A stretch of DNA of 64,000 nt. Source: Clostridium sp. CX1. Its GTDB lineage: Bacteria; Bacillota; Clostridia; Clostridiales; Clostridiaceae. The stretch spans positions 62,001 through 126,000 of the forward strand of contig NZ_JAODOO010000008.1 of NCBI RefSeq assembly GCF_025398335.1. The letters run 5' to 3'. This document shows, in pieces, positions 52,440 through 60,894 of the stretch. The stretch's first letter is position 1. Each line of letters opens with the position of its first letter. The notes under the pieces are model-generated. The model searched no databases and had not been told where the DNA came from. It saw nothing but the letters and a program-made list of their open reading frames with translations. A program made the translations under genes and the position numbers.

Positions 52440-53015
52440 CTATAGAGTTTGTCCTTTATCTGTAAGTTGAATATGCTCTTCCTCAACCATAGATAGTGCC
52501 TTAAATATACTTTTTATATTTTTATCTTCTACCACACTACTATACTTCTCATAATATTCAACAGCATGTTTTTCCCTCTTGCAAGCCATTTCTAATAAGA
52601 TCTCATCAGAATTATACTTGGAATAATCCATCTCCCTAAGTACAGGGTCTTCTGTAAATCCACCTATCTTCTTATGTATTCTAGCATGCATATACTCTAT
52701 TCTAGATAGAGCTTCAAAAACTTTTTTTACCTTTTCATCCTTTGCAATCTTTGATGCCTTTTTATAAAAGTCTCCATTAAAAATTTCTAACTTTACCGCA
52801 TGGTCTATTATTTTTAATGTAGTGCTGTCTAATTTTCCACTATCTCCAAATTCAATAGCTTTTCCCCCTTGCACTAAATACTCCTTATTGGCACCACAGA
52901 ATGGACATGTATCTATATTATCAATGTGATTTGAGGTTATAAAACCCTCTTTGTTAAAATCATAGTTTTTATCGTTTATCTCCATTCCGCATACTACACA
53001 TATCAATTTATTCAT
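52440..53015 (-). CDS. rubredoxin-like / ferritin-like (rubrerythrin family) protein
   Basis: A 191-residue protein. Residues 1-45 carry CVVC...CPFC, a rubredoxin-type iron site. Residues about 65-190 are a four-helix bundle with the di-iron ligands of rubrerythrin (E in KLEIFNG, EYMHARIH, EMACKREKHA, EEEHIQL). The N-terminal position of the rubredoxin domain is the reverse rubrerythrin order. These proteins reduce hydrogen peroxide in anaerobes. It is monocistronic. Confidence 0.85.
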   Translation of the reverse strand: MNKLICVVCGMEINDKNYDFNKEGFITSNHIDNIDTCPFCGANKEYLVQGGKAIEFGDSGKLDSTTLKIIDHAVKLEIFNGDFYKKASKIAKDEKVKKVFEALSRIEYMHARIHKKIGGFTEDPVLREMDYSKYNSDEILLEMACKREKHAVEYYEKYSSVVEDKNIKSIFKALSMVEEEHIQLTDKGQTL

Positions 53016-53368
53016 AACACTCTTCCTTTCTATTAATGTTCTACTATCTTAAGTATAACATGAACATTCCTTAAAACAGCAACTTAAATTTATTCTATCT
53101 AATGGACATTAGCAGAAATTTCTATTATATATATACATAGGTTATACATTAATATGAACTAAAACCAATATGTTTCACAATACTAAATATAATCAAATCT
53201 TAAACAGATGCAAGTTTAAGTCCATTGCAAACCAAATTGGCACTTAAATTGACCTTCAATCCAATATTTAATATAAAATTATGAATATCAATAAGCTTTT
53301 ACTTGCATTTTAATTTTTATTCCGATATAATATACCTATAAGATTATTAAAAGTAGGAGGTTTAGCTC
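53016..53368. other. intergenic region before the MetH-activation gene
   Basis: AT-rich and non-coding. It holds the minus-strand rubrerythrin promoter area, an imperfect stem TTTAAGT...ACTTAAA (53214-53248) and the plus-strand promoter at 53303-53331. I see no gene or named RNA. Confidence 0.5.
53303..53331 (+). promoter_or_regulatory. promoter of the MetH-activation-domain gene
   Basis: TTGCAT (53303-53308) and TATAAT (53326-53331) with a 17-bp spacer. Transcription would begin near 53338, 31 nt before the ATG. Confidence 0.7.
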
Positions 53369-54049
53369 ATGAATATAGTATCAGATTTTAAATTTGAATT
53401 AAATAAAAATAAGATCATTACCTCAGTACAATCTTATTGCGAGACACCTCCCTTTAAGACGCTAAGCGAAATGTACGATAACCTACTTCCTTTAGTAAGA
53501 GAATATTCTAAACCTATGGGTATATTTAAATTAGATAAAAAAACCGAAGACTTAAATTTAGATTTGTTAGAAAATTGCAAATTTATACTATATTGTGCCG
53601 TTACTCTTGGAAAAAGTTCCTCAGAAAAGATAGATGACCTTTTTAACGAAGGAAAGTTTTTTGAGGCAATATTATTCGATTCTATGACCAGTTCTTACCT
53701 CTTCGATGTAAGTTCACAACTTTTTAGAGAAATTTGTGAGAAAGCACATGATATAGGTCTAGGTCTCACAAGAAAAATAGCTCCTGGAGATGGGGAAATT
53801 GGTCTTGAATATCAAAAGGAAATAGTAAATAAGTTACAGTGTAAGAATGTACTTAATCTTAGTATTTCTAATGGCTGTTTATTGTCTCCATCAAAGTCCA
53901 TGTCTTATGTATATGGCGCCGATGAAAGTCTGATTTTAAACCAACAAAAAGATCATAGCTGCGATACTTGTTTCAATACCACCTGCAGCATGAGAAATAC
54001 TTCTGAGTCCAATGAAGATTCTTGCATAAAAAAAATAGGCTGCGCATAA
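53369..54049 (+). CDS. MetH activation-domain-like protein
   Basis: A 226-residue protein. Its central part (GLTRKIAPGDGEIGLEYQKE, NLSISNGCLLSPSKSMSYVYG) matches the SAM-binding activation domain of cobalamin-dependent methionine synthase, where the domain enables reductive methylation of B12. Here it is free-standing and has a C-terminal cysteine array (CDTCFNTTC, then two more Cys), possibly an iron-sulfur site. Such proteins may repair B12 in corrinoid methyltransferases; none is near, apart from the B12-radical SAM gene 4 kb away. AGGAGG precedes the ATG. Confidence 0.78.
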   Translation: MNIVSDFKFELNKNKIITSVQSYCETPPFKTLSEMYDNLLPLVREYSKPMGIFKLDKKTEDLNLDLLENCKFILYCAVTLGKSSSEKIDDLFNEGKFFEAILFDSMTSSYLFDVSSQLFREICEKAHDIGLGLTRKIAPGDGEIGLEYQKEIVNKLQCKNVLNLSISNGCLLSPSKSMSYVYGADESLILNQQKDHSCDTCFNTTCSMRNTSESNEDSCIKKIGCA

Positions 54050-54062
54050 AATGCAGCCTATT
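54034..54062 (-). terminator. terminator of cheY-like gene, inside the 3' end of the facing gene
   Basis: A 10-bp stem AATAGGCTGC/GCAGCCTATT (54034-54043/54053-54062) followed on the minus strand by T8. On the plus strand it contains the stop codon of the MetH-activation gene (TAA 54047-54049) in its loop. Confidence 0.8.
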
Positions 54063-54098
54063 CTAGAATTCCTTTATAATACCTTTTCAACGCTATTC

Positions 54099-54464
54099 CT
54101 AGCCTTTCAATTTGAAGGCTTTGTTTATTTCCTTTAATAACTCATCCTCATCAAAGGGCTTTATTACAAATCCTTTGGCACCTTCTTCTATAGCTTCTCT
54201 TATTATTTGCTGCTGCCCCATAGCTGAGCATACAATTACGTAGGCCTTTGAATCTATCTTTATGATTTCCTTAACGGCTTCCAACCCTGTCATTTCTCTC
54301 ATAGTTAAGTCCATAGTAACTACAGTAGGTTTTAGTTCCTTGTATTTTGTTACAGCTTCCCTTCCATTTGAGGCTTCTCCAGATACCTTAATATTATTCT
54401 TTTCTAATATTTCTATTATGATATTTCTCATAAATTTAGAATCATCTACTATTAGTACTCCCAT
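54099..54464 (-). CDS. CheY-like single-domain response regulator
   Basis: A 121-residue receiver domain with D7-D8 (acidic pocket), phosphoacceptor D52 in TMDLTM, the Thr/Ser switch (VCSAMG) and the conserved Lys in VIKPFDE. It has no output domain, so it works like CheY, switching the flagellar motor, or in a phosphorelay. AAGGAG is 13 nt before the start, a rather long gap. It is not next to a kinase here. Confidence 0.93.
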   Translation of the reverse strand: MGVLIVDDSKFMRNIIIEILEKNNIKVSGEASNGREAVTKYKELKPTVVTMDLTMREMTGLEAVKEIIKIDSKAYVIVCSAMGQQQIIREAIEEGAKGFVIKPFDEDELLKEINKAFKLKG

Positions 54465-54617
54465 AATTAAACTAGTTCTCCTTTGTTATAATTTAAATTA
54501 TATAACATAAATATTATACTATATAAACCTACCTACTATTCTAATTATTTTTTCAAATAACACCTATAAATTTTAGTAATAATCTTTAAAGCTATATGGA
54601 ATGGTATTTTCTGGTAT

Positions 54618-55127
54618 TTATTTTCTGATTCCATATCCCCCATATACTGTTTTAGTATCTGTTATAGAAACTACAGCCTTTATGTCAGAACTGTGTATTA
54701 AATCTATTATTTCTTTTCTTCTCTTTCTTTTTGCATGTATAACTAAAATTTTCTTCTCATCTTTTAATCCTTCAGCATCTATTATGGTAACACCAATTTT
54801 CTGCTCTCTTAATATTTGAGCTAATTCTTCTCCATCCTGTTCTGAAGTTATAACATTTATAGTTAAAACTCCTATAGCAAGCTTTTCCTCTAAAATACAA
54901 CCAATATAATTTCCACAGGTAAAGCCAAAAGCGTAGACAACCATCTTTATTGGGTCTTGATCTATACCTACAAGTACTTTACTAACTACGTATAACCATA
55001 TAGAAACTTCAATAAACCCAATTATTGAGCCATATAGTTTTTCACCTCTTGTTATCATTACTGTCCTAACTGTCATTAAAGCTACTTCTACAATTTTAGC
55101 AAAAAAAATAAATAAATAAGTTCCCAT
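54618..55127 (-). CDS. DUF2179 / UPF0316 membrane protein
   Basis: A 169-residue protein. Residues 1-85 contain three hydrophobic helices; residues 90-169 are a soluble DUF2179 domain (VLTINVITSEQDGEELAQIL, IHAKRKRRKEIIDLI). This arrangement is that of UPF0316. The soluble domain is the one also found at the end of full YitT proteins. The function is unknown. The ATG is preceded by GGAGAG. Confidence 0.82.
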   Translation of the reverse strand: MGTYLFIFFAKIVEVALMTVRTVMITRGEKLYGSIIGFIEVSIWLYVVSKVLVGIDQDPIKMVVYAFGFTCGNYIGCILEEKLAIGVLTINVITSEQDGEELAQILREQKIGVTIIDAEGLKDEKKILVIHAKRKRRKEIIDLIHSSDIKAVVSITDTKTVYGGYGIRK

Positions 55128-55317
55128 CCTCTCTCCTCCATTCCCTATATCCTATATATTATATTACATAGGTTGACCATATGTACACATTTCCCATTAA
55201 ATTTTAATTATGTCTACTTAAAAATCATAGTTATACAAATTAAGTTAAATTAATATAATTTAATAAATCTAGTAAAATTACATTAATATATTTTGAAATC
55301 ATTTCCTTTTAGTTATT

Positions 55318-55345
55318 TTGAATTATTCTTTTTCTATGTTAAAAT
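55318..55345 (+). promoter_or_regulatory. promoter of the TerC gene
   Basis: TTGAAT (55318-55323) and TAAAAT (55340-55345) with a 16-bp spacer. Transcription near 55352 excludes the upstream ATG at 55349 and supports the start at 55394. No manganese riboswitch is visible. Confidence 0.6.
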
Positions 55346-55393
55346 AATATGGAGACATTAAATTTTACTAACACTAAAAAAAGGAGTAGATAT

Positions 55394-56098
55394 ATGGATA
55401 ACTTTATAACATTTTTAATAGGTGCAGCTCAAATAACCCTTTTAGACATAGTATTAAGTGGTGATAACATAGGTGTAATTGCATTAGCTACAAGAAACCT
55501 TCCAGAAAAGTACGCTAAACGAGCTTCTGCTATAGGGGTCTTTGGTGCGGTGTCACTAAGAATTATTTTCGCATCCCTTATTACATATATTTTAATGATT
55601 GAGTGGCTGCCAATAAGGCTGGTAGGCGGTATACTCTTAGTAAAGATAACTTGGAATTTTATTAGACCAGAAAAGGCAGAAGAGGATCATCATGTAAAGG
55701 TGTCAAATAAATTTATGGGAGCTGTTTGGAGTATTATAATAGCTGACATAACTATGAGCTTAGACAATGTGTTAGCCATTGCTGGAGCCGCTCAGGGAAG
55801 CATTGGACTTATTGTATTTGGATTGCTTTTAAACATTCCTATAATATTTTTCGGAAGTCAGTATGTTGCAAAACTAATGAACAAGCATCCGCTAGTAATC
55901 TATATAGGTGGTGCAGTGCTTGCACATACTTCTTTTAAAATGCTACTAGAAGACAAGCTGCTAGCGAACTATGTTCCTCACATTTTCAGCTTAGTAGTGC
56001 CTTATGTAGCTGCGTTACTTACACTTATTTATGGCATCTATATAATAAATAAACCAAAAAAAATTAGTTTTAAAGATTATAGGCAACAAAAACTTTAA
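55394..56098 (+). CDS. TerC family membrane protein
   Basis: A 234-residue protein with seven to eight helices and the two conserved acidic motifs of TerC: LLDIVLSGDNIGVIALA (residues about 14-30) and ADITMSLDNVLAIAGAA. Recent work on relatives shows metal (manganese or calcium) export, often to exoenzymes. The start at ATG 55394 has AAGGAG 7 nt upstream; the longer frame start at 55349 coincides with the promoter's start site. It is monocistronic with a terminator. Confidence 0.92.
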   Translation: MDNFITFLIGAAQITLLDIVLSGDNIGVIALATRNLPEKYAKRASAIGVFGAVSLRIIFASLITYILMIEWLPIRLVGGILLVKITWNFIRPEKAEEDHHVKVSNKFMGAVWSIIIADITMSLDNVLAIAGAAQGSIGLIVFGLLLNIPIIFFGSQYVAKLMNKHPLVIYIGGAVLAHTSFKMLLEDKLLANYVPHIFSLVVPYVAALLTLIYGIYIINKPKKISFKDYRQQKL

Positions 56099-56112
56099 AA
56101 CTACCAAGCTTT

Positions 56113-56147
56113 AAGCTCTACTTGAATCCATTGCAAAAGTAGAGCTT
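56113..56147 (+). terminator. terminator of terC
   Basis: An 11-bp stem AAGCTCTACTT/AAGTAGAGCTT (56113-56123/56137-56147) followed by ATTTTC. Confidence 0.75.
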
Positions 56148-56193
56148 ATTTTCTTAAACTAAAAAGGAAGTCCAATTCTATAAATTCAACTCC

Positions 56194-56643
56194 CTAATCA
56201 TATAAGTCCTTATATACTATTTTAAAAACCTCTAACGCCTCTTGTATCTTTCCTTTTAAAAGCTCTTTTCTTTCTTCTAATTCTTTAAGTCCTATTTCTG
56301 TAATGGTATATATCTTCTGCATCTTTTTGCTAGAATCATCCCATTTACCTACAACCATTTTTTCCTTTTCTAATTTTTTTAAAAGTGGATATATTCCTCC
56401 TGTACTGGGTATCCATCTTCCTTTAGTTCTTTCACCTATCTTATGGGCTATATCATTTCCATTTGTAGCTCCATTGCTTAATATATATAATACATAAAGA
56501 GGAAGCAGTCCTTTAGTAAAAACCTGACCTACTGCCTCCTTTTCCTTCTGAACCTTTTTTAATTCTGCTAACTTTCTTTTATATTCTTCGTATAATCGTT
56601 TTTCTTCTTCCCTTGTATCCCTACCCATATCTATCTTACTCAT
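56194..56643 (-). CDS. PadR family regulator
   Basis: A 149-residue regulator. The winged helix (about residues 44-125) has PLYVLYILSNGATNGNDIAHKI and STGGIYPLLKKLEKEKMVVG, the PadR signature, and a coiled N-terminal arm of 40 residues. Such regulators often respond to phenolic or membrane-active compounds. It starts 6 nt after the stop of a degV gene and is co-transcribed with it, so it may control it. Confidence 0.88.
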   Translation of the reverse strand: MSKIDMGRDTREEEKRLYEEYKRKLAELKKVQKEKEAVGQVFTKGLLPLYVLYILSNGATNGNDIAHKIGERTKGRWIPSTGGIYPLLKKLEKEKMVVGKWDDSSKKMQKIYTITEIGLKELEERKELLKGKIQEALEVFKIVYKDLYD

Positions 56644-56649
56644 AAACCC

Positions 56650-57501
56650 CTATTCTTCCTCAAATAATACCACGCCTACCAGACCTGGGCCACTATGTAC
56701 CCCTGCTACTGGGCTGATACACCCAATAAATTCCGCTTCTGTAACATTTGGGTGATTAGCTATATCTTTGAAAACTTTTTTAGAATCCTCCAGCGAATTA
56801 CCATGCATAGCATAAAGCCTACATTTCTTTTTATCTGCAATTCCATTACAAATCTCAACGATTCTATTCAAGGATTGTTTTCGTCCCCTAACCTTATCAT
56901 AAGTATAATACTTTCCATCCTTAATATCAACAGAAACAATAGGCTTTATATTTAGTAGTTCTCCTATAGTGCCTGAAACCTTTCCTATTCTTCCGCCCTT
57001 TTTTAAGTATTCCAATGTACCTACTACAAAAAATAAGTTAATTCTTTCTCTAATAGAAGGAATCCTAGAAACTATTTCCTCAAAACTTTCCCCCTGTTGT
57101 ATAAGCTTTGCACATTCCTCTATTATTACCCCTTCTCCAATAGCAATTGATTTAGAGTCGAATATAAATGTTTTTATCTTTGAATGATTTTCACTTACTA
57201 CCTTTAAACCATTGTATATTCCAGATAAACCTGTAGACAGCACCACCGCTATAGCATGAGTGTATCCCTGCTCTTCTAAAGAATTATACAAGCTTTCCAT
57301 ATCCTCCATAGAGGGCATTGAAGATGTAGGTATCTCTTTTTCTAAATCATCATATACTTCTTCCGGTGAAATATCAATTTGATCTCTATATTCTCTATCC
57401 TTATATATAATTCTAAAAGGAAGTATCTTCACATTATACTTCTCTATTTTCTCCTTTGATAAATTACTTGTAGTATCAGTAATTAAAGCAATTTTACTCA
57501 C
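56650..57501 (-). CDS. DegV family fatty-acid-binding protein
   Basis: A 283-residue DegV/FakB protein. It opens SKIALITDTTSNLSKEKIE, has TSSMPS near residue 58, VLSTGLSGIYNG, and ends with a VHSGPGLVGVVLF block. Like the copy at 1130, it should bind a fatty acid for FakA-dependent phosphorylation. The start is GTG 57501, 7 nt after GGAGG; the TTG at 57519 lies in the ribosome site. The two-gene operon with a PadR regulator is distinct from the TetR-linked copy, so the two may serve different lipids. Confidence 0.88.
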   Translation of the reverse strand: MSKIALITDTTSNLSKEKIEKYNVKILPFRIIYKDREYRDQIDISPEEVYDDLEKEIPTSSMPSMEDMESLYNSLEEQGYTHAIAVVLSTGLSGIYNGLKVVSENHSKIKTFIFDSKSIAIGEGVIIEECAKLIQQGESFEEIVSRIPSIRERINLFFVVGTLEYLKKGGRIGKVSGTIGELLNIKPIVSVDIKDGKYYTYDKVRGRKQSLNRIVEICNGIADKKKCRLYAMHGNSLEDSKKVFKDIANHPNVTEAEFIGCISPVAGVHSGPGLVGVVLFEEE

Positions 57502-57696
57502 TTCTACTCCTCCTAACAATAACCTAAAAGTAAAATTTTTACTCTACTATTAATTATAACACCATATGTTTAATTATCAACATTGATACCTATCACTATT
57601 GATAATTATCCATCAAAACATCTTAGTTATACCTTTATATTATATGAAGCTTTAATAAGTGCAATTTTCATACAATTACATCTTTTTAATTGTTTA

Positions 57697-57725
57697 TTGA
57701 CTTTTATTATTCACGATGATAACAT
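57697..57725 (+). promoter_or_regulatory. promoter of the purine permease transcript
   Basis: TTGACT (57697-57702) and TAACAT (57720-57725), 17 bp apart, with an extended TGA before the -10. The start would be near 57732, just ahead of the riboswitch. Confidence 0.6.
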
Positions 57726-57750
57726 ACTTATTAATATATTTAAAACAAGC

Positions 57751-57819
57751 CATCCATATATTTCTGATAATATGGTTCAGAAGTTTCTACGAGAAGCCGT
57801 AAATTTCTCACTATGGGTG
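57751..57819 (+). ncRNA. guanine (purine) riboswitch
   Basis: All conserved blocks are present: ATAATATGG, the AGTTTCTAC loop, GCCGTAAA and CACTATGGGTG. P1 pairs CATCCATA (57751-57758) with TATGGGTG (57812-57819). The specificity base corresponding to xpt C74 is a C (57811), so the ligand should be guanine or hypoxanthine. The 14-nt stretch at 57812-57825, starting in P1, can instead pair fully (with wobbles) with 57845-57858 as antiterminator. Purine binding would favour the terminator, so it is an OFF switch for the permease. Confidence 0.95.
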
Positions 57820-57835
57820 AATCCGCATAAAATAA

Positions 57836-57886
57836 TTCTGTTATCGGGTTTACTCATAATTCGATGGCAGAACTTTTTGTTTTATG
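57836..57886 (+). terminator. terminator of the guanine riboswitch
   Basis: An 11-bp stem with two G-U pairs (57836-57846/57862-57872) followed by CTTTTTGTTTT. Its 5' arm overlaps the antiterminator pairing at 57845-57858. Confidence 0.8.
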
Positions 57887-57896
57887 GAGGATAAAA

Positions 57897-59330
57897 ATGG
57901 ATACATCATTTTCAAAAGAAACTAAGAAAGAAAAAAAATCAATATTTGAGTCATTTTTTCAATTGTCAGCTAATAAAACTAATGTTAAAACTGAGATCTT
58001 AGCAGGTTTTACTACTTTCGTAACCATGGCTTATGCCCTTCTTGTAATACCAAATGTTCTAAAATTTTCAGGTATGAATGCTGTCGGTGCAAAAGGAGAT
58101 GCGGCTGCTAGTCTTACTGCTATAAATGACCCTGTTATTGCTTCAGCTTATGTAGGTATGTGCCTAACCTCAGCTATTGGTACTATAATTATGGCACTCT
58201 ACGGTAACCTGCCTTTTGCAGTTGCACCAGGAATTGGACTTACAGCTTTCTTTTCCTACAGCGTATGTTTAACTTTAGGCTACACATGGCAACAAGCTTT
58301 AGCAGCAGTGTTTCTTTCAGGTATTTTATTTATACTTATAACAGTTACCTCTATCCGTGAAAAAATAGTGGACAGCCTACCAGAGAACTTAAAAATTGCT
58401 ATAACTGGAGGTATAGGTCTTTTTATAGCTTTAATAGGTCTAAAAAGTGGAAGTATTATAGTCTCTAATCCATCTACACTAGTTGCTTTTGGAAACTTTT
58501 CAGACCCACACACTATACTTACCTTAATAGGTATTATAATTATGGGTATTTTAATGGCTAGAGCCGTTAAAGGTGCAATGCTTATCTCTATATGTGTAAC
58601 TACTTTAATTGGTATACCTATGGGTATAACAAATATCTCTGGTTTAAAATTATTAAGTGCTCCAGCATCAATAGCACCAACTTTCATGGCCTTTGATTTT
58701 AATGGTTTGTTATCTCATAATGGTGCTGGTTTTATAGGAGCCTTGACTAGTATAGTAATGGTAGTTTTAACCTTTAGTCTTGTAGATTTATTTGATACTA
58801 TAGGAACTTTGGTTGGAACGGCTCAAAAAGCGGACATGATTTTGCCAGATGGTAAGATAAAAAACATGAAAAAAGCTCTTTTATCCGATGCTTTAGCTAC
58901 TACTATAAGTTCTTTATTCGGTACTACAACTACTGCAACTTATATTGAGTCTACTGCTGGTATAGCCGAAGGTGGAAGAACGGGCCTTACTTCACTAGTT
59001 ACTGGAATTTTATTTGTATTAGCATTATTTTTAGGCGGAGTTGTTGGAATAGTTCCTGCAGAAGCAACTGCCCCTGCTTTAGTAATTGTGGGAGTTCTAA
59101 TGCTTGGAGCAGTTAAAAATATCAACTTCGATGATTTCACAGAAGCAGTACCTGCTTTCTTTACAATAGCAATTATGCCTTTTAGCTATAGTATAGCAAA
59201 TGGTATAGCAGCAGGAATAATATTCTATCCTATAATGAAGGTTTTCACAGGAAAGCATAAGGAAGTTCATCCTATTATTTATATACTTGCAGCATTATTT
59301 ATAATTAGATTTGTATTATTGCCACAATAG
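57897..59330 (+). CDS. NCS2 purine permease (AzgA-like)
   Basis: A 477-residue transporter with about 13 helices. Signatures are TTFVTMAYALLVIP near residue 45, PFAVAPGIGLTAFFSYSV, and the TTTATYIESTAGIAEGGRTG motif near residue 345, as in the AzgA branch that imports adenine, guanine and hypoxanthine. The start is ATG 57897, 5-6 nt after ATGGAGG; the longer frame from 57864 runs through the riboswitch terminator. Its guanine switch fits purine import. A strong terminator follows. Confidence 0.93.
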   Translation: MDTSFSKETKKEKKSIFESFFQLSANKTNVKTEILAGFTTFVTMAYALLVIPNVLKFSGMNAVGAKGDAAASLTAINDPVIASAYVGMCLTSAIGTIIMALYGNLPFAVAPGIGLTAFFSYSVCLTLGYTWQQALAAVFLSGILFILITVTSIREKIVDSLPENLKIAITGGIGLFIALIGLKSGSIIVSNPSTLVAFGNFSDPHTILTLIGIIIMGILMARAVKGAMLISICVTTLIGIPMGITNISGLKLLSAPASIAPTFMAFDFNGLLSHNGAGFIGALTSIVMVVLTFSLVDLFDTIGTLVGTAQKADMILPDGKIKNMKKALLSDALATTISSLFGTTTTATYIESTAGIAEGGRTGLTSLVTGILFVLALFLGGVVGIVPAEATAPALVIVGVLMLGAVKNINFDDFTEAVPAFFTIAIMPFSYSIANGIAAGIIFYPIMKVFTGKHKEVHPIIYILAALFIIRFVLLPQ

Positions 59331-59336
59331 CATATT

Positions 59337-59381
59337 AAAAGAAGAGAACTTAGATAACGCCTATCTAAGTTCTCTTCTTTT
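59337..59381. terminator. bidirectional terminator
   Basis: A 20-bp stem (59337-59356/59362-59381) with T runs on both strands, between the convergent permease and CBS genes. Confidence 0.85.
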
Positions 59382-59393
59382 TTACTTTATAAC

Positions 59394-59849
59394 TTAAATT
59401 ATAGACTTGAAACAATGTCTAATAACATCTCCTCGACTAATGATTCCCACTAGCACTCCATCATGTTCTACAGGCAGTTTTTTAATATTCTTTTTTGCTA
59501 AAATGGCGGCAACATTTTCTATTTTCTCGTTTCTAGAAACCTTTACAACCTTCTTCTGAGCAATATCAAGAATATTTAAATCTAATATCTTTTTAACCCT
59601 ATCCTCAAATTCTTCATCATCACCTCTAATAACGGCAACATAGTAAAAAAAATCAAAGACCAGATTTTCATGTTTTCCAATATACCTCATGATATCCCCA
59701 TCACTTACATAAGCTACGATTTCATTTCTATCATTTACTATAGGAACACCACTGATACGATATTCAATAAATTTCTTGATAACAGAACGGACAGTATCCT
59801 TCTCTGTAACTTTATATACTTCCGTAATCATAATTTCATGAGCTTCCAT
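59394..59849 (-). CDS. CBS-domain protein
   Basis: A 151-residue protein that is essentially one Bateman pair: CBS1 about residues 8-60 (MITEVYKVTEKDTVRSVIKKF, ISGVPIVNDRNEIVAYVSDGDI) and CBS2 about 95-150 (VVKVSRNEKIENVAAIL, KKLPVEHDGVLVGIISRGDV). Such domains bind adenosyl nucleotides. It has no partner domain and no obvious operon partner, so it may act on another protein in trans. Confidence 0.9.
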   Translation of the reverse strand: MEAHEIMITEVYKVTEKDTVRSVIKKFIEYRISGVPIVNDRNEIVAYVSDGDIMRYIGKHENLVFDFFYYVAVIRGDDEEFEDRVKKILDLNILDIAQKKVVKVSRNEKIENVAAILAKKNIKKLPVEHDGVLVGIISRGDVIRHCFKSII

Positions 59850-60071
59850 AATAACCCTCCTACCATAAATAAATTAAATCAGCTAACTTTGTTATCCTTA
59901 AACTTAATAACTTCATTTATATACCTTTAACTAGTAATTATTATTACATAACTATATGTTTTAATTATACAACTTATTGTGAATACTTTTCAATAAAAAA
60001 GTTTAATCAATAAAATATAATCTAAAATAATTACTAAACATAATAATTCATAACTAACCTATAAAATAAAA

Positions 60072-60104
60072 GACACATTTTAGACATTTCCGCTAAAATG
60101 TGTC
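60072..60104 (-). terminator. terminator of the GntR-ABC operon
   Basis: A 12-bp stem GACACATTTTAG/CTAAAATGTGTC (60072-60083/60093-60104) followed on the minus strand by TTTTATTTT. Confidence 0.8.
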
Positions 60105-60123
60105 CCTCCATACTCTAGACTTA

Positions 60124-60894
60124 CTAAAAGTCTACTTTCTTTTCTAAAATAAAAGCAGTTGCTATATACATAACCATAAAGAATAAAATATTAAAAGCTG
60201 CAGCAGCTATATTTACTGGTACCACCATGATACCCAGTCCAACCCCTAAGTTAAGCTCTCCCTGTGCTGTAAGTATATTTATATTAAAGACTTCTGGGAA
60301 AGTAACAGTTAACAATTGAGTTATTTTTCCTACTATTAAAGACAGCACTATGAATATTACAAACCCACCTAATTTACCCATTTTCTTATTTTTTATTGCA
60401 ACTTTGCTTAAAGATATTGAAAAATATATACTTAATAGAAAATAAACATACTCTAGTATACTAATTATAGCTAAAAATATAAGGAAACCTATATTTACGT
60501 TATTCATCAAGTTGGGTAGACTACTAAAAAATTCTTTAAAATTAACAATATTTCTAAGATGTATTAAATTAAAAACCCCAGCTACTAAACCTACTATTGC
60601 AACTTGAATAATTGTGGTAACAAGCTTTGCTCCTAGTATAGAGTACCCACTTTGAGGCAAAGTAAATAGTAAATAACCACTGTCTTCATACATATCTCTG
60701 CTAAACAATTTTATATTCCACACAAAAACTACTATCATAGCAGCAAAAGTTATCAATGTTGAAAAAAAGAATTTACCCTGTGGCGGCCACTGGGCTACAG
60801 TAAAAAGAAATAAATTAGCAAGAGTTATTGCACTTAATATAATAATAAAGTCTTTATAATATCCCTTTAACTCATATTTAACCAGATTAAACAT
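60124..60894 (-). CDS. ABC transporter permease
   Basis: A 256-residue protein with six hydrophobic helices. It is of the type found in GntR-linked YtrC/BcrB-like exporters. No substrate motif is visible. It overlaps the ATPase gene by one nucleotide (60894), which shows translational coupling. Substrates in related systems include cell-wall-active peptides, but none is proven here. Confidence 0.85.
   Translation of the reverse strand: MFNLVKYELKGYYKDFIIILSAITLANLFLFTVAQWPPQGKFFFSTLITFAAMIVVFVWNIKLFSRDMYEDSGYLLFTLPQSGYSILGAKLVTTIIQVAIVGLVAGVFNLIHLRNIVNFKEFFSSLPNLMNNVNIGFLIFLAIISILEYVYFLLSIYFSISLSKVAIKNKKMGKLGGFVIFIVLSLIVGKITQLLTVTFPEVFNINILTAQGELNLGVGLGIMVVPVNIAAAAFNILFFMVMYIATAFILEKKVDF

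Noticed and set aside
53238-53253. Sigma-54-like sequence TGGCAC-N5-TTGAC before the MetH-activation gene
   Set aside because: The -12 element has GA instead of the invariant GC, and a good sigma-A promoter (53303-53331) is closer to the gene.
55128-55393. yybP-ykoY manganese riboswitch before terC
   Set aside because: The region is AT-rich without the conserved loops, and the promoter is only about 45 nt before the start codon.
57583-57894. 103-codon plus-strand frame before the purine permease
   Set aside because: It covers the promoter, the guanine riboswitch and the terminator; composition is not protein-like.
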